NCBI GenBank assembly: GCA_021157645.1
Contig: JAGGWC010000099.1
Span: 1-9,547 of the forward strand
Source of the DNA: Candidatus Cloacimonadota bacterium
GTDB lineage: Bacteria > Cloacimonadota > Cloacimonadia > Cloacimonadales > TCS61
Direction: 5' to 3'
Length of the DNA: 9,547 bases
How positions within the stretch are numbered: position 1 is the first letter of the stretch; each line of letters starts with the position of its first letter. Below the pieces are notes generated by a model. It made no database searches. It worked only from the letters and a program-made list of their open reading frames with translations, and had not been told where the DNA came from. The position numbers were made by a program, and so were the translations under genes. Below are positions 1 through 5,839 of this stretch, piece after piece.

Positions 1-326
1 ATGAACTTGATGAAGAAGCTCTTATTGCAATCCTCACCAAGCCTAAAAATGCTATTTGCAAACAATACTCTAAGTTATTTGAAATTGAAAACGTGAAACT
101 TGATTTTGGAATTGATGCTCTTAAAGAAATTGCTCATTTGGCTATAAATCAAAAAACAGGAGCGCGTGGATTAAGGGCAATAATGGAGAAATTTATGCTC
201 GATATAATGTATGAAATCCCTGAGTTAAACAACTTAAAGGAATGTTTTATTTCTAGTGATGTTGTTCTTGGAAAAACAGATCCTGTTTTTTCTTATGAAG
301 ACAAGAAAAAAGAGCAGTCAGCTTAA
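1..326 (+). CDS. clpX: ClpX C-terminal fragment (ATP-dependent protease unfoldase subunit), cut by the window edge
   Basis: This is the C-terminal end of the AAA+ unfoldase that feeds substrates to the ClpP peptidase in the cytoplasm. The frame is open from base 3, upstream of the GTG at 93, which is an internal valine codon and not a start. The visible residues begin ELDEEALIAILTKPKNA, the usual ClpX stretch leading into the small AAA+ domain, followed by KQYSKLFEIEN. The sensor-2 region TGARGLRAIME is present with its arginine. The protein ends in an acidic and lysine-rich tail, and the stop is TAA at 324-326. The Walker motifs, zinc-binding domain and pore loops lie upstream of the window. 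The frame is intact to its natural end, so nothing suggests a pseudogene. The insertion sequence begins 38 bases after the stop and does not touch the coding region. Confidence 0.93.
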   Translation, partial: ELDEEALIAILTKPKNAICKQYSKLFEIENVKLDFGIDALKEIAHLAINQKTGARGLRAIMEKFMLDIMYEIPELNNLKECFISSDVVLGKTDPVFSYEDKKKEQSA

Positions 327-349
327 AAACTCATTTTATATAAATTTAT

Positions 350-364
350 AAAGCCGTTCCATTT
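350..364 (+). terminator. Left half of a possible clpX terminator, separated from its right half (1649-1670) by the IS
   Basis: AAAGCCG (350-356) can pair with CGGTTTT (1660-1666; one G-U pair), which is followed by more T residues up to 1670. If the IS and one TTT copy are removed, the two halves are 16 bases apart, 24 bases downstream of the clpX stop. That would be a hairpin and U-tract in the right place. The stem is short and the inference depends on reconstructing the empty site. Confidence 0.35.
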
Positions 365-389
365 TGATATGCACCCCAAATTTGGGACA
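365..389 (+). repeat. Left terminal inverted repeat of the IS element (orfB end)
   Basis: The first 14 bases match the right end perfectly, and 19 of the first 25 match. The left end also holds a perfect 12-base palindrome, CCCAAATTTGGG, at 375-386 that the right end lacks. The transposase recognises these ends. Confidence 0.88.
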
Positions 390-392
390 TAA

Positions 393-1232
393 TTAAATTA
401 TATGGGATTGATTTCGATATTGTGTCGGAGTCAATCCCTTTAGTTTTGATGTTACTCTTTTTTTGTTGTAATAGTCAATGTACTTACTTAGCTTTAGTTT
501 AAAATCACTAATTGATTCAAACTTTTCATCATAAAACATTTCTACTTTCATTCTACCAAAGAAACTTTCCATAATACTGTTATCAAGGCAGTTCCCTTTT
601 CTAGACATACTTTGTTTAATGTTATTGTCTTTTAGAATTCTTCTGTATTGTTTCATTTGATATTGCCATCCTTGATCTGAATGTAGGATTGGTGAAATGT
701 TTGATGGAAGCTTTATGATTAGTTTCTTTAGCATTTCTCTAGTTTGTTGGAAATTGGGTGATTCAGATATTGAATAGCTTAAAATCTCATTATTAAACAT
801 ATCTAATACTGGTGAAAGATAAACCTTCTTACCAAAAACAGAAAACTCAGTAACATCAGTTGTTAACTTCTCATAAGGCTTTTCTGCTTTGAAATTCCTA
901 TTTATTACATTAGCAGCAACCTTACCTACATTGCCTTTGTAAGATTTGTATTTTTTTCTTTTAACTTTACCTCGCAGACCTAAAGTATTCATAAGCTTTA
1001 AAACAGTCTTGTGATTTATTTTAATACCTTGTTGATTAAGAAGTAAACACATCCGTCTATACCCAAGAGCATTATAATGCTGCTTATGCTTGATTACTAT
1101 CATCTTCTTTATTTTATCGTACTTATCAGGTTTATTTTCTTTCTTAAAGTGGTAGTAATAAGTGCTTCTTGGAATATCAGTAATATCCAATAGAACTCTT
1201 AATTTATATCTTTGCCTTAACTCAGTTATCAC
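393..1232 (-). CDS. IS3-family transposase OrfB, DDE catalytic domain
   Basis: This is the catalytic (rve/integrase-fold) half of an IS150-type transposase, which cuts and joins DNA ends during copy-out-paste-in transposition. As 279 residues numbered from the GTG at 1232, the DDE triad is D126 (TTDVTEF), D186 (HSDQG) and E222 (MESFFG), with 35 residues between the last two, as expected for IS3. The N-terminal part contains an HTH_21-like segment (YNALGYRRM, residues 53-61). The GTG is two bases after the orfA stop and lies in the -1 frame. No ribosome binding site decides it, and the frame is open upstream to 1274. The functional enzyme is therefore probably the OrfAB fusion of about 403 residues. 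All family landmarks are intact. Confidence 0.95.
   Translation of the reverse strand: MITELRQRYKLRVLLDITDIPRSTYYYHFKKENKPDKYDKIKKMIVIKHKQHYNALGYRRMCLLLNQQGIKINHKTVLKLMNTLGLRGKVKRKKYKSYKGNVGKVAANVINRNFKAEKPYEKLTTDVTEFSVFGKKVYLSPVLDMFNNEILSYSISESPNFQQTREMLKKLIIKLPSNISPILHSDQGWQYQMKQYRRILKDNNIKQSMSRKGNCLDNSIMESFFGRMKVEMFYDEKFESISDFKLKLSKYIDYYNKKRVTSKLKGLTPTQYRNQSHII
404..438 (-). terminator. Stem-loop at the 3' end of the transposase gene
   Basis: GGGATTGA (404-411) pairs perfectly with TCAATCCC (431-438) across a 19-base loop, just inside the orfB stop. On the minus strand an AT-rich but not T-only run follows. It could slow or end transposase transcription or protect the mRNA end, but it is not a textbook intrinsic terminator. 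Confidence 0.3.
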
Positions 1233-1234
1233 TT

Positions 1235-1603
1235 TTACTTTTGCTTCATTTCTTTCTGAATTAAGGCATCTAACTTTTTTAAATATTCATTCTCCGCTCT
1301 TAATCTTTCATTTTCTTCTAATAATTCTTTCATTGTCTTGTTTTCGTTGTTGTTGGAATCTTTTATAATAGGTTTCTTCTTCTTTCTTCCTCTTCGCTCT
1401 TCCATAAGTCCTCTTACACCTCCAGCTTGATAAATTATAATCCATTTATTTACAAATTTTAGATTCATAGGACATTTAGCATAGGGAAAATATTTCTCTC
1501 TAATTTCGGAAAATGATAAGTTGTTTCGTTGAATATCGGTTACTACTTTTAATTTAAACTCGGGTGAGTAGGTTTTGTTCTTTCTTGTGATTCTTGCTTT
1601 CAT
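1235..1603 (-). CDS. IS3-family transposase OrfA, helix-turn-helix plus leucine zipper
   Basis: This 122-residue DNA-binding half of the transposase has an N-terminal IS3/IS911-type helix-turn-helix (YSPEFKLKVVTDIQ, about residues 12-60). A basic stretch (RRGRKKKKP) and a C-terminal leucine zipper (MKELLEENERLRAENEYLKKL, about 91-111) follow. The zipper probably mediates multimerisation. The ATG at 1603 has a strong Shine-Dalgarno GGAGGTG at 1618-1612, eight bases upstream, which settles the start. The ORF ends with TAA at 1237-1235. Within its zipper, codons 108-110 contain the A_AAA_AAG heptamer that would redirect a fraction of ribosomes into orfB. OrfA alone usually acts as a repressor or modulator in this family. 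Confidence 0.93.
   Translation of the reverse strand: MKARITRKNKTYSPEFKLKVVTDIQRNNLSFSEIREKYFPYAKCPMNLKFVNKWIIIYQAGGVRGLMEERRGRKKKKPIIKDSNNNENKTMKELLEENERLRAENEYLKKLDALIQKEMKQK
1274..1280 (-). other. Programmed -1 frameshift site (A_AAA_AAG) joining orfA and orfB
   Basis: On the minus strand the heptamer AAAAAAG lies in the orfA zero frame as A|AAA|AAG (the LKK of the zipper). This is the slippery sequence known from IS150. After a -1 slip, reading continues without a stop through VRCLNSERNEAKVKVITELR into OrfB, giving a fusion of 110 + 293 = 403 residues. A second, weaker A_AAG (1241-1238) lies just before the orfA stop. I did not find a convincing downstream stimulatory stem-loop. Confidence 0.8.
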
Positions 1604-1623
1604 AAAAAATGCACCTCCAAAAG

Positions 1624-1648
1624 TATCTAACTTATGGGGTGCATATCA
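1624..1648 (-). repeat. Right terminal inverted repeat of the IS element (orfA end)
   Basis: Read on the minus strand this end begins TGATATGCACCCCA, identical to the left end for 14 bases and then partly matching to about base 25. The orfA ribosome binding site lies only six bases inside it. Confidence 0.88.
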
Positions 1649-1838
1649 TTTAAGCAAGTCGGTTTTTTTTATTATCCTACAATCCTATTTTTTTGGTACC
1701 TTGCGGATGATGCGTCGGCTTTGCAAAGCGAAACGATGCTGGAATTCTCTTGCACGTCTTATGGTTGAAAACCTCTGCAATGATAATTCGATAATATTCA
1801 ATCATTGCGAAGATCAAGACCATTCGCAAGATTTCGGA
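1649..1838. repeat. Spacer rich in stem-loops with higher GC, possible dispersed intergenic repeat
   Basis: The spacer lies between the convergent clpX and acyl-CoA synthetase genes. After the T-run at 1663-1670 the composition shifts to visibly higher GC around 1700-1760. It contains GCTTTGCAAAGC (1718-1729), a perfect 12-base palindrome, flanked by GCGTCG (1712-1717) and CGATGC (1734-1739). These flanks pair with one G-U to extend the hairpin. A second stem-loop lies at 1805-1829. I see no credible coding frame on either strand. The symmetry and base composition resemble dispersed intergenic repeats, but one copy in this window cannot prove that. Confidence 0.4.
1805..1829 (-). terminator. 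Stem-loop just after the acyl-CoA synthetase stop codon
   Basis: TTGCGAA (1805-1811) and TTCGCAA (1823-1829) form a 7-bp perfect stem with an 11-base loop, starting nine bases past the stop of the minus-strand gene. No T-run follows on the minus strand, so it is a weak terminator candidate. It may instead be an mRNA-end hairpin or part of a repeat element. Confidence 0.35.
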
Positions 1839-4520
1839 TTATTTAGATTCATTAATTATTAATTCAGCGTAATAACTATCTTCAACTCTTTCCATTTTGT
1901 ATCCGCGAGTTTTGAACATATGCTGCATAATGTGATTTGTGACTAAGACATTTGCATAGATTTTTTGGATTCCTCGTGCTTTAGCGATTTCAGAAATATA
2001 ATCAGTAAACTTGTTACCAAGTCCCAGGTTTTGCCAAGGATCTGCTATCACAATAGCATATTCAGCAGTCTCATTATATTGATCTGCAATTAATCTAACA
2101 ACACCAGCCATTTTTTTTCTGCCATTTTCTTCAACTTCTGCTATAATAGCTATTTCACGATCATAATCAATTTGTGTATATCGAATTAGTTCCTGATGAG
2201 AAATGTTTTTGATCAGTTGGAAAAAACGGAATCTTTGAGTACGTTCAGAGAAATTTGAAAACATCTCTTTTTCCATAGATTCATCCTCTGGTTTGATCGC
2301 TCTTAGTGTAACTTTTTGACCGTTACTCATTGTATGTTCGATTGTGAATTCTGATGGATAGGGTGAAATAACAAGATGTTTACAACAACTATCTTTAATA
2401 TCTATTTTAGTTTTATTCAGCAAAACTTTTGCATCCAAAACTACTCCACCACGTTCATCTACACCAAAAGGATTAATATCAATTTCTTCAATTTGGGGGA
2501 AATCCATTATCAGATAAGAAAATTTGTAAAGCAGGAATTGGATAGAAGTAATATCTGCACTCGGCATTCCTCGATATCCTTTGATCAATTTATAAATTTT
2601 TGTATCTTCAATCATTCTCATTGCCAAAGCCATATTAAGTGGTGGTAAACCGACGGTTGTATCCTTAAAAATTTCCACAGCAACACCACCCATTCCAAAT
2701 ACGATAGTGGGTCCAAAAATTGGATCTCTATTACAACCAATGATCAGTTCATATTTTCGCTTCATCATTTGTTCCACAAAGATACCTCTAATATCAGCAT
2801 CTGGAACTTTTTCTTTAGAAGATTTCATGATTTTATTATAGGCAATTTTAACTTCTTCTTTATTTAAGATATTTAAGATCACACCACCAACATCAGTTTT
2901 GTGCAGAATATCAGGAGAGGCGATCTTCATCACAAGCGGATAGCCAAATATTTCTGACATTGCAATTGCTTCTGCTTCTGTCTTGGCAAGTCCGTTCTTA
3001 ATAACTGGAATTTGATAGTTATCCAAAAGTTGTTTAGCTTCAAATTCTGTCATCACTATTCTGTTATCATTTAATACTTCTTCGATAAGTTTTTTGCTTT
3101 CATCTTTTTTGGGTTGGAATTCGTGCGGTATTTGAGAAGGAGTTTCATGCAAGATTTCCAAATTACGAGAATAATCGTACATCAGCATGAAGCACTTAAC
3201 TGCACTTTCAGGAATTTGATAAACAGGAATATTCTTAGCTTCCAATATCTCCTGTCCTTTCTGGATATCTTTAGCTCCCATCCAGGAAGCAAAAACTGGT
3301 TTCCTGCTATTTTTAGCAATAATCGCAAGTTGTTCGGCAATTTCTGTTGAATCCGTCATTGACTGCGGAGTTAGAATTACCAAAATTCCATCTACATTTT
3401 TATCTTTTGTACACAGTTCAACTGCTTTTGAATATTGTTCTGGTCCCGCATCTCCGAGTACATCAACCGGATTTCCCTTACTCCAGTTAGGAGAAAGATA
3501 TTTATTTAATTCCTGTATAGTCTCATCGGATAATTTTGCAATTTTTCCACCTTTAGCAATAAGAGTATCTGTAGCAATTACTCCCGGACCTCCGGCATTA
3601 GTCACGATTGCCAGTCTGTTATTTACTGGTCTCGGCTGCATTGCTAAAGATTTAGCAATATTAAAAAGTTCTTCGATTGTATCAACTCTGATAATTCCCG
3701 CTCTTTTGAAAGCAGCATCAAAAACAAAATCATTTCCGGCAAGACTTCCTGTGTGAGACATAGCAGCCTTTGCCCCTTCCGTACTTTTCCCAGCTTTCAA
3801 TACAATAATCGGTTTATTTCTGGCAAAAGCTCTGGCAGCACTCAGAAAACTTCGGGCATCTGTAAGCGATTCCATGTAAATAACAATACTATTTGTTTGC
3901 GGGTCACGACCAAAATAATCTATTAGATCATCAAAGCTTACATCTATCATCGAACCAATAGATACAAAGTTGCTGAATCCGACATTCTGCTTGATAGACC
4001 AATCAAGAATTGCAGTACAAAGAGCACCACTCTGAGAAATAAGAGCAATTTTGCCCGGTAACGCCATTTTACTGGAAAAACTGGCATTAAGTTTAATGGA
4101 AGGTTTAATAAATCCAAGACAGTTTGGTCCAATCAATCTCATTTTGTATCTTTTTACAGTTTCAGAAATTTGCTTTGTTAGTTTTTTACCTTCTTCTCCT
4201 ATTTCTGCAAAACCGGCTGAGATCAATAAAACTCCGGTAACTCCAGCTATTCCACAATTTTCTACAATATTTGGTACAGATTTAGCTGGAGTTGCAATTA
4301 TTGCCAGATCGATCTTATCTGGAACATCTGCAAGAGTTGGATAAGCTTTTACTCCTAATACATTTGTTCTTTTAGGATTTATTGGGTATACTATTCCATC
4401 AAATCCTGAACCAATTATATTATTCATCAAGGCATATCCGACGCTACCTTTTTTTGTAGTAGCACCAATAATAGCAATTACTTTCGGATTGAATAGTTTG
4501 TCTAATTTCTTTGAACTCAT
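1839..4520 (-). CDS. Acyl-CoA synthetase (ADP-forming) fused to a GNAT acetyltransferase, Pat-like
   Basis: This 893-residue protein fuses both subunits of an NDP-forming acetyl/acyl-CoA synthetase to an N-acetyltransferase. The order is a CoA-binding Rossmann domain (about 8-100, IIGATTKKGSVG), succinyl-CoA-ligase-like domains (about 155-455), ATP-grasp (about 485-705) and GNAT (about 725-893). H256 in SHTGSLAG and H540 in ILHKTDVGGV occupy the two phosphohistidine positions known from archaeal ADP-forming acetyl-CoA synthetases. EIDINP (679-684) carries metal-binding acidic residues. The GNAT acetyl-CoA loop is WQNLGLG (829-835). Family knowledge gives acyl-CoA + ADP + Pi to acid + ATP + CoA; the GNAT half is like the lysine acetyltransferase Pat (about 886 residues). 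AAGGA at 4533-4529 lies eight bases before the ATG. It follows the deacetylase gene by 24 nt, so co-transcription is likely. Substrate is unknown. Confidence 0.92.
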   Translation of the reverse strand: MSSKKLDKLFNPKVIAIIGATTKKGSVGYALMNNIIGSGFDGIVYPINPKRTNVLGVKAYPTLADVPDKIDLAIIATPAKSVPNIVENCGIAGVTGVLLISAGFAEIGEEGKKLTKQISETVKRYKMRLIGPNCLGFIKPSIKLNASFSSKMALPGKIALISQSGALCTAILDWSIKQNVGFSNFVSIGSMIDVSFDDLIDYFGRDPQTNSIVIYMESLTDARSFLSAARAFARNKPIIVLKAGKSTEGAKAAMSHTGSLAGNDFVFDAAFKRAGIIRVDTIEELFNIAKSLAMQPRPVNNRLAIVTNAGGPGVIATDTLIAKGGKIAKLSDETIQELNKYLSPNWSKGNPVDVLGDAGPEQYSKAVELCTKDKNVDGILVILTPQSMTDSTEIAEQLAIIAKNSRKPVFASWMGAKDIQKGQEILEAKNIPVYQIPESAVKCFMLMYDYSRNLEILHETPSQIPHEFQPKKDESKKLIEEVLNDNRIVMTEFEAKQLLDNYQIPVIKNGLAKTEAEAIAMSEIFGYPLVMKIASPDILHKTDVGGVILNILNKEEVKIAYNKIMKSSKEKVPDADIRGIFVEQMMKRKYELIIGCNRDPIFGPTIVFGMGGVAVEIFKDTTVGLPPLNMALAMRMIEDTKIYKLIKGYRGMPSADITSIQFLLYKFSYLIMDFPQIEEIDINPFGVDERGGVVLDAKVLLNKTKIDIKDSCCKHLVISPYPSEFTIEHTMSNGQKVTLRAIKPEDESMEKEMFSNFSERTQRFRFFQLIKNISHQELIRYTQIDYDREIAIIAEVEENGRKKMAGVVRLIADQYNETAEYAIVIADPWQNLGLGNKFTDYISEIAKARGIQKIYANVLVTNHIMQHMFKTRGYKMERVEDSYYAELIINESK

Positions 4521-4544
4521 TTTCTTATTCCTTATTCTTTATTC

Positions 4545-5507
4545 TTAAATTGATTTCCAATATTTTTTTAGAAGTTGCATAGTCAAAGCTTTTCGTCCTT
4601 CATATTCATAATAGGTTTGGATGAGCGAATCTGTTTGTCTTTCAGTATGCCGCATATGGTTATTATTAATTCCATCCAAAAAATTATAAAGACATCTTGG
4701 AAAAATTTCGATGTTATAACCTCCTTCGAGTGTAGCAAAAATATCTTTAAAATTTGCAGAAATCAGCTTCCCAATTTTGTAATAAGTATTTACCGATAAG
4801 CGAAGATCCAGCAAAAGATCATATTGATGAGAATCAAAACCGGCGGAAATTCCAACAATATCAGGATTAAATTCTTTCGCTACTGGCAAAAATGTTTCAA
4901 AAGCATCCATGAAAATTTCGTCACCACTTTCCGGTGGAAGCGGAACATTAATCGTAAATCCTTTTCCTTTACCTTCACCAATTTCATCTGCGTCTCCACC
5001 GCCAGGGAAAGCAGGAAACTGATGTAATGACCAGTACATAACCTTGTTAGAATTCTTGAAGATCTCCTCAGTGCTGCAACCAAGATGTCCATCAATATCA
5101 ATAATTAAAACACGTTTTCCTTTATTTGCATGATATTGAGCTGCAATAGCAATATTATTAAACAGGCAAAATCCACTGGAATGATCTTGATGAGCATGAT
5201 GTCCCGGAGGACGTGTTAAAGCAAAATCACCGCTTTTGGATGCCATGATAGTTGCGCCAACTGCATAGATCGCTGCTTCATAGCTTCCTGCTGAAACAAT
5301 TGTATCTTCATCTGAATGTCCACTACCTGTTGCACTCATATTTTTGATTCTTTTAATATACTCAGGAGTATGTATAAGTTCAAGGTATTTCTCACCGTTT
5401 TCAATTTCAGTTATAGGTAGTTCCCCAAGTGACGATAGTCTTTTTATATTTTCAGGATGCATACCAGTGTCATGTTTTAAAAATACCGGATTATAGATAA
5501 GTTTCAT
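4545..5507 (-). CDS. HDAC-family zinc deacetylase (AcuC / acetylpolyamine amidohydrolase-like)
   Basis: This enzyme probably removes acetyl or acyl groups from lysines or small amines by zinc hydrolysis in the cytoplasm; no signal peptide is seen. From the ATG at 5507 it has 320 residues. The catalytic histidine pair is H103-H104 (RPPGHHA). Zinc ligands are D139 and H141 (IDIDGH) and D230 (GFDSHQYD), and the transition-state tyrosine is Y264 (LEGGYN). The usual DxHHG motif reads DGHLG, so the second histidine is leucine; that residue is not a zinc ligand. GAGG (5516-5513), five bases upstream, favours this start over the ATG at 5537, which would add ten residues but has only a weak site. MKLIYNPVFLKHDTG is also the normal HDAC beginning. 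It is the first gene of an operon with the synthetase-GNAT fusion. The substrate cannot be read from sequence. Confidence 0.9.
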   Translation of the reverse strand: MKLIYNPVFLKHDTGMHPENIKRLSSLGELPITEIENGEKYLELIHTPEYIKRIKNMSATGSGHSDEDTIVSAGSYEAAIYAVGATIMASKSGDFALTRPPGHHAHQDHSSGFCLFNNIAIAAQYHANKGKRVLIIDIDGHLGCSTEEIFKNSNKVMYWSLHQFPAFPGGGDADEIGEGKGKGFTINVPLPPESGDEIFMDAFETFLPVAKEFNPDIVGISAGFDSHQYDLLLDLRLSVNTYYKIGKLISANFKDIFATLEGGYNIEIFPRCLYNFLDGINNNHMRHTERQTDSLIQTYYEYEGRKALTMQLLKKYWKSI

Positions 5508-5553
5508 TTTTTCCTCTTCAAATCCTATGATTTTCATTTCTTAAAAACGCAGT

Positions 5554-5582
5554 CAGATATTTACTCAAGTTTTCTTAGTCAA
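5554..5582 (-). promoter_or_regulatory. Possible promoter of the deacetylase / acyl-CoA synthetase operon
   Basis: On the minus strand TTGACT (5582-5577) is followed after 17 bases by TATCTG (5559-5554). Transcription would start near 5547, leaving a 40-nt leader before the ATG at 5507. That leader leaves little room for the alternative start at 5537. The -10 match is weak. Confidence 0.35.
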
Positions 5583-5624
5583 GTATAATTTGAAAATGCA
5601 TGTAACAGTTTATAATTAAAATAG

Positions 5625-5653
5625 TTGACTTTTTAAAATATTGTTAGTATATC
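5625..5653 (+). promoter_or_regulatory. Possible rightward promoter for the DUF438 gene
   Basis: TTGACT (5625-5630) is separated by exactly 17 bases from TATATC (5648-5653). Transcription from about 5660 would give a leader of roughly 180 nt containing AT-rich inverted repeats. It lies back to back with the leftward promoter candidate. Confidence 0.35.
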
Positions 5654-5689
5654 AAAAATGAACAAATTTTCATCTAGTTTGATTTAGAG

Positions 5690-5756
5690 ATAAAATAAAT
5701 TATTTTATTCAATATTTAAACATTAAGGAAAATAGTAAATATTTTTGATCTTAATG
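5690..5756. promoter_or_regulatory. Cluster of AT-only inverted repeats in the divergent intergenic region
   Basis: ATAAAATA (5690-5697) and TATTTTAT (5701-5708) form an 8-bp stem with a 3-base loop. AATATTTA (5711-5718) matches TAAATATT (5736-5743). CATTAAG (5721-5727) matches CTTAATG (5750-5756). The last two pairs interlock, so they cannot both form as simple hairpins. They could be operators or leader structures. In sequence this AT-rich, such repeats also arise by chance. Confidence 0.25.
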
Positions 5757-5781
5757 ATTATTTGAAAAGGAAACCATTCAC

Positions 5782-5816
5782 TTGACAACAGGAATTTTGC
5801 AGACAAATTAGGTTTG
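5782..5816 (+). promoter_or_regulatory. Second promoter-like site close to the DUF438 gene
   Basis: A perfect TTGACA (5782-5787) has only a poor -10 (AAATTA, 5805-5810) at 17 bases. TAGGTTTG (5809-5816) fits the TAnnTTTG element known from Bacteroidetes promoters, with a TTG 24 bases upstream. That spacing is slightly long. It would give a leader of about 16 nt that still includes the GGAGG. Confidence 0.22.
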
Positions 5817-5839
5817 CATTAGAATTGATGGAGGTCATT

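Larger units (their letters stand above)
365..1648 (-). mobile_element. Complete IS3-family (IS150-type) insertion sequence, 1284 bp
   Basis: The element carries orfA and orfB on the minus strand, bounded by inverted repeats that begin TGATATGCACCCCA at both ends. The ends show the 5'-TG...CA-3' dinucleotides usual for the IS3 family. The pattern TGCACCC followed a few bases later by TTGGGAC at the left end resembles IS150 termini from memory. Three bases, TTT at 362-364 and TTT at 1649-1651, flank the ends and would fit the 3-bp target duplication typical of IS150. Because the site is T-rich, a chance match is possible. Both reading frames are open, the DDE residues are intact and the frameshift heptamer is in phase. 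The copy therefore looks recent and possibly active. Confidence 0.93.

Noticed and set aside
93..326. A separate 77-residue gene starting at GTG 93
   Set aside because: The frame is open upstream to the window edge and matches ClpX throughout. GTG 93 is an internal valine codon.
1162..1368. Plus-strand open frame opposite the transposase genes
   Set aside because: It is antisense to two well-supported transposase frames, and its hydrophobic composition comes from reading AT-rich coding DNA backwards.
361..1652. A target duplication longer than 3 bp
   Set aside because: Extending TTT by one base gives ATTT on the left and TTTA on the right, which do not match.
1575..1862. A plus-strand open frame of 95 codons across the IS right end and the spacer
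   Set aside because: It starts inside orfA on the opposite strand, crosses the IS boundary and ends antisense within the acyl-CoA synthetase gene. It has no good ribosome binding site and resembles no protein.
5765..5805. Sigma-54 promoter near TTTTGCAGA
   Set aside because: No GG doublet lies at the required distance upstream of the GC at 5799-5800.
5797..5825. Promoter TTGCAG / TAGAAT just before the DUF438 gene
   Set aside because: TAGAAT is a good -10, but transcription would begin at or after the GGAGG (5830-5834), removing the ribosome binding site.
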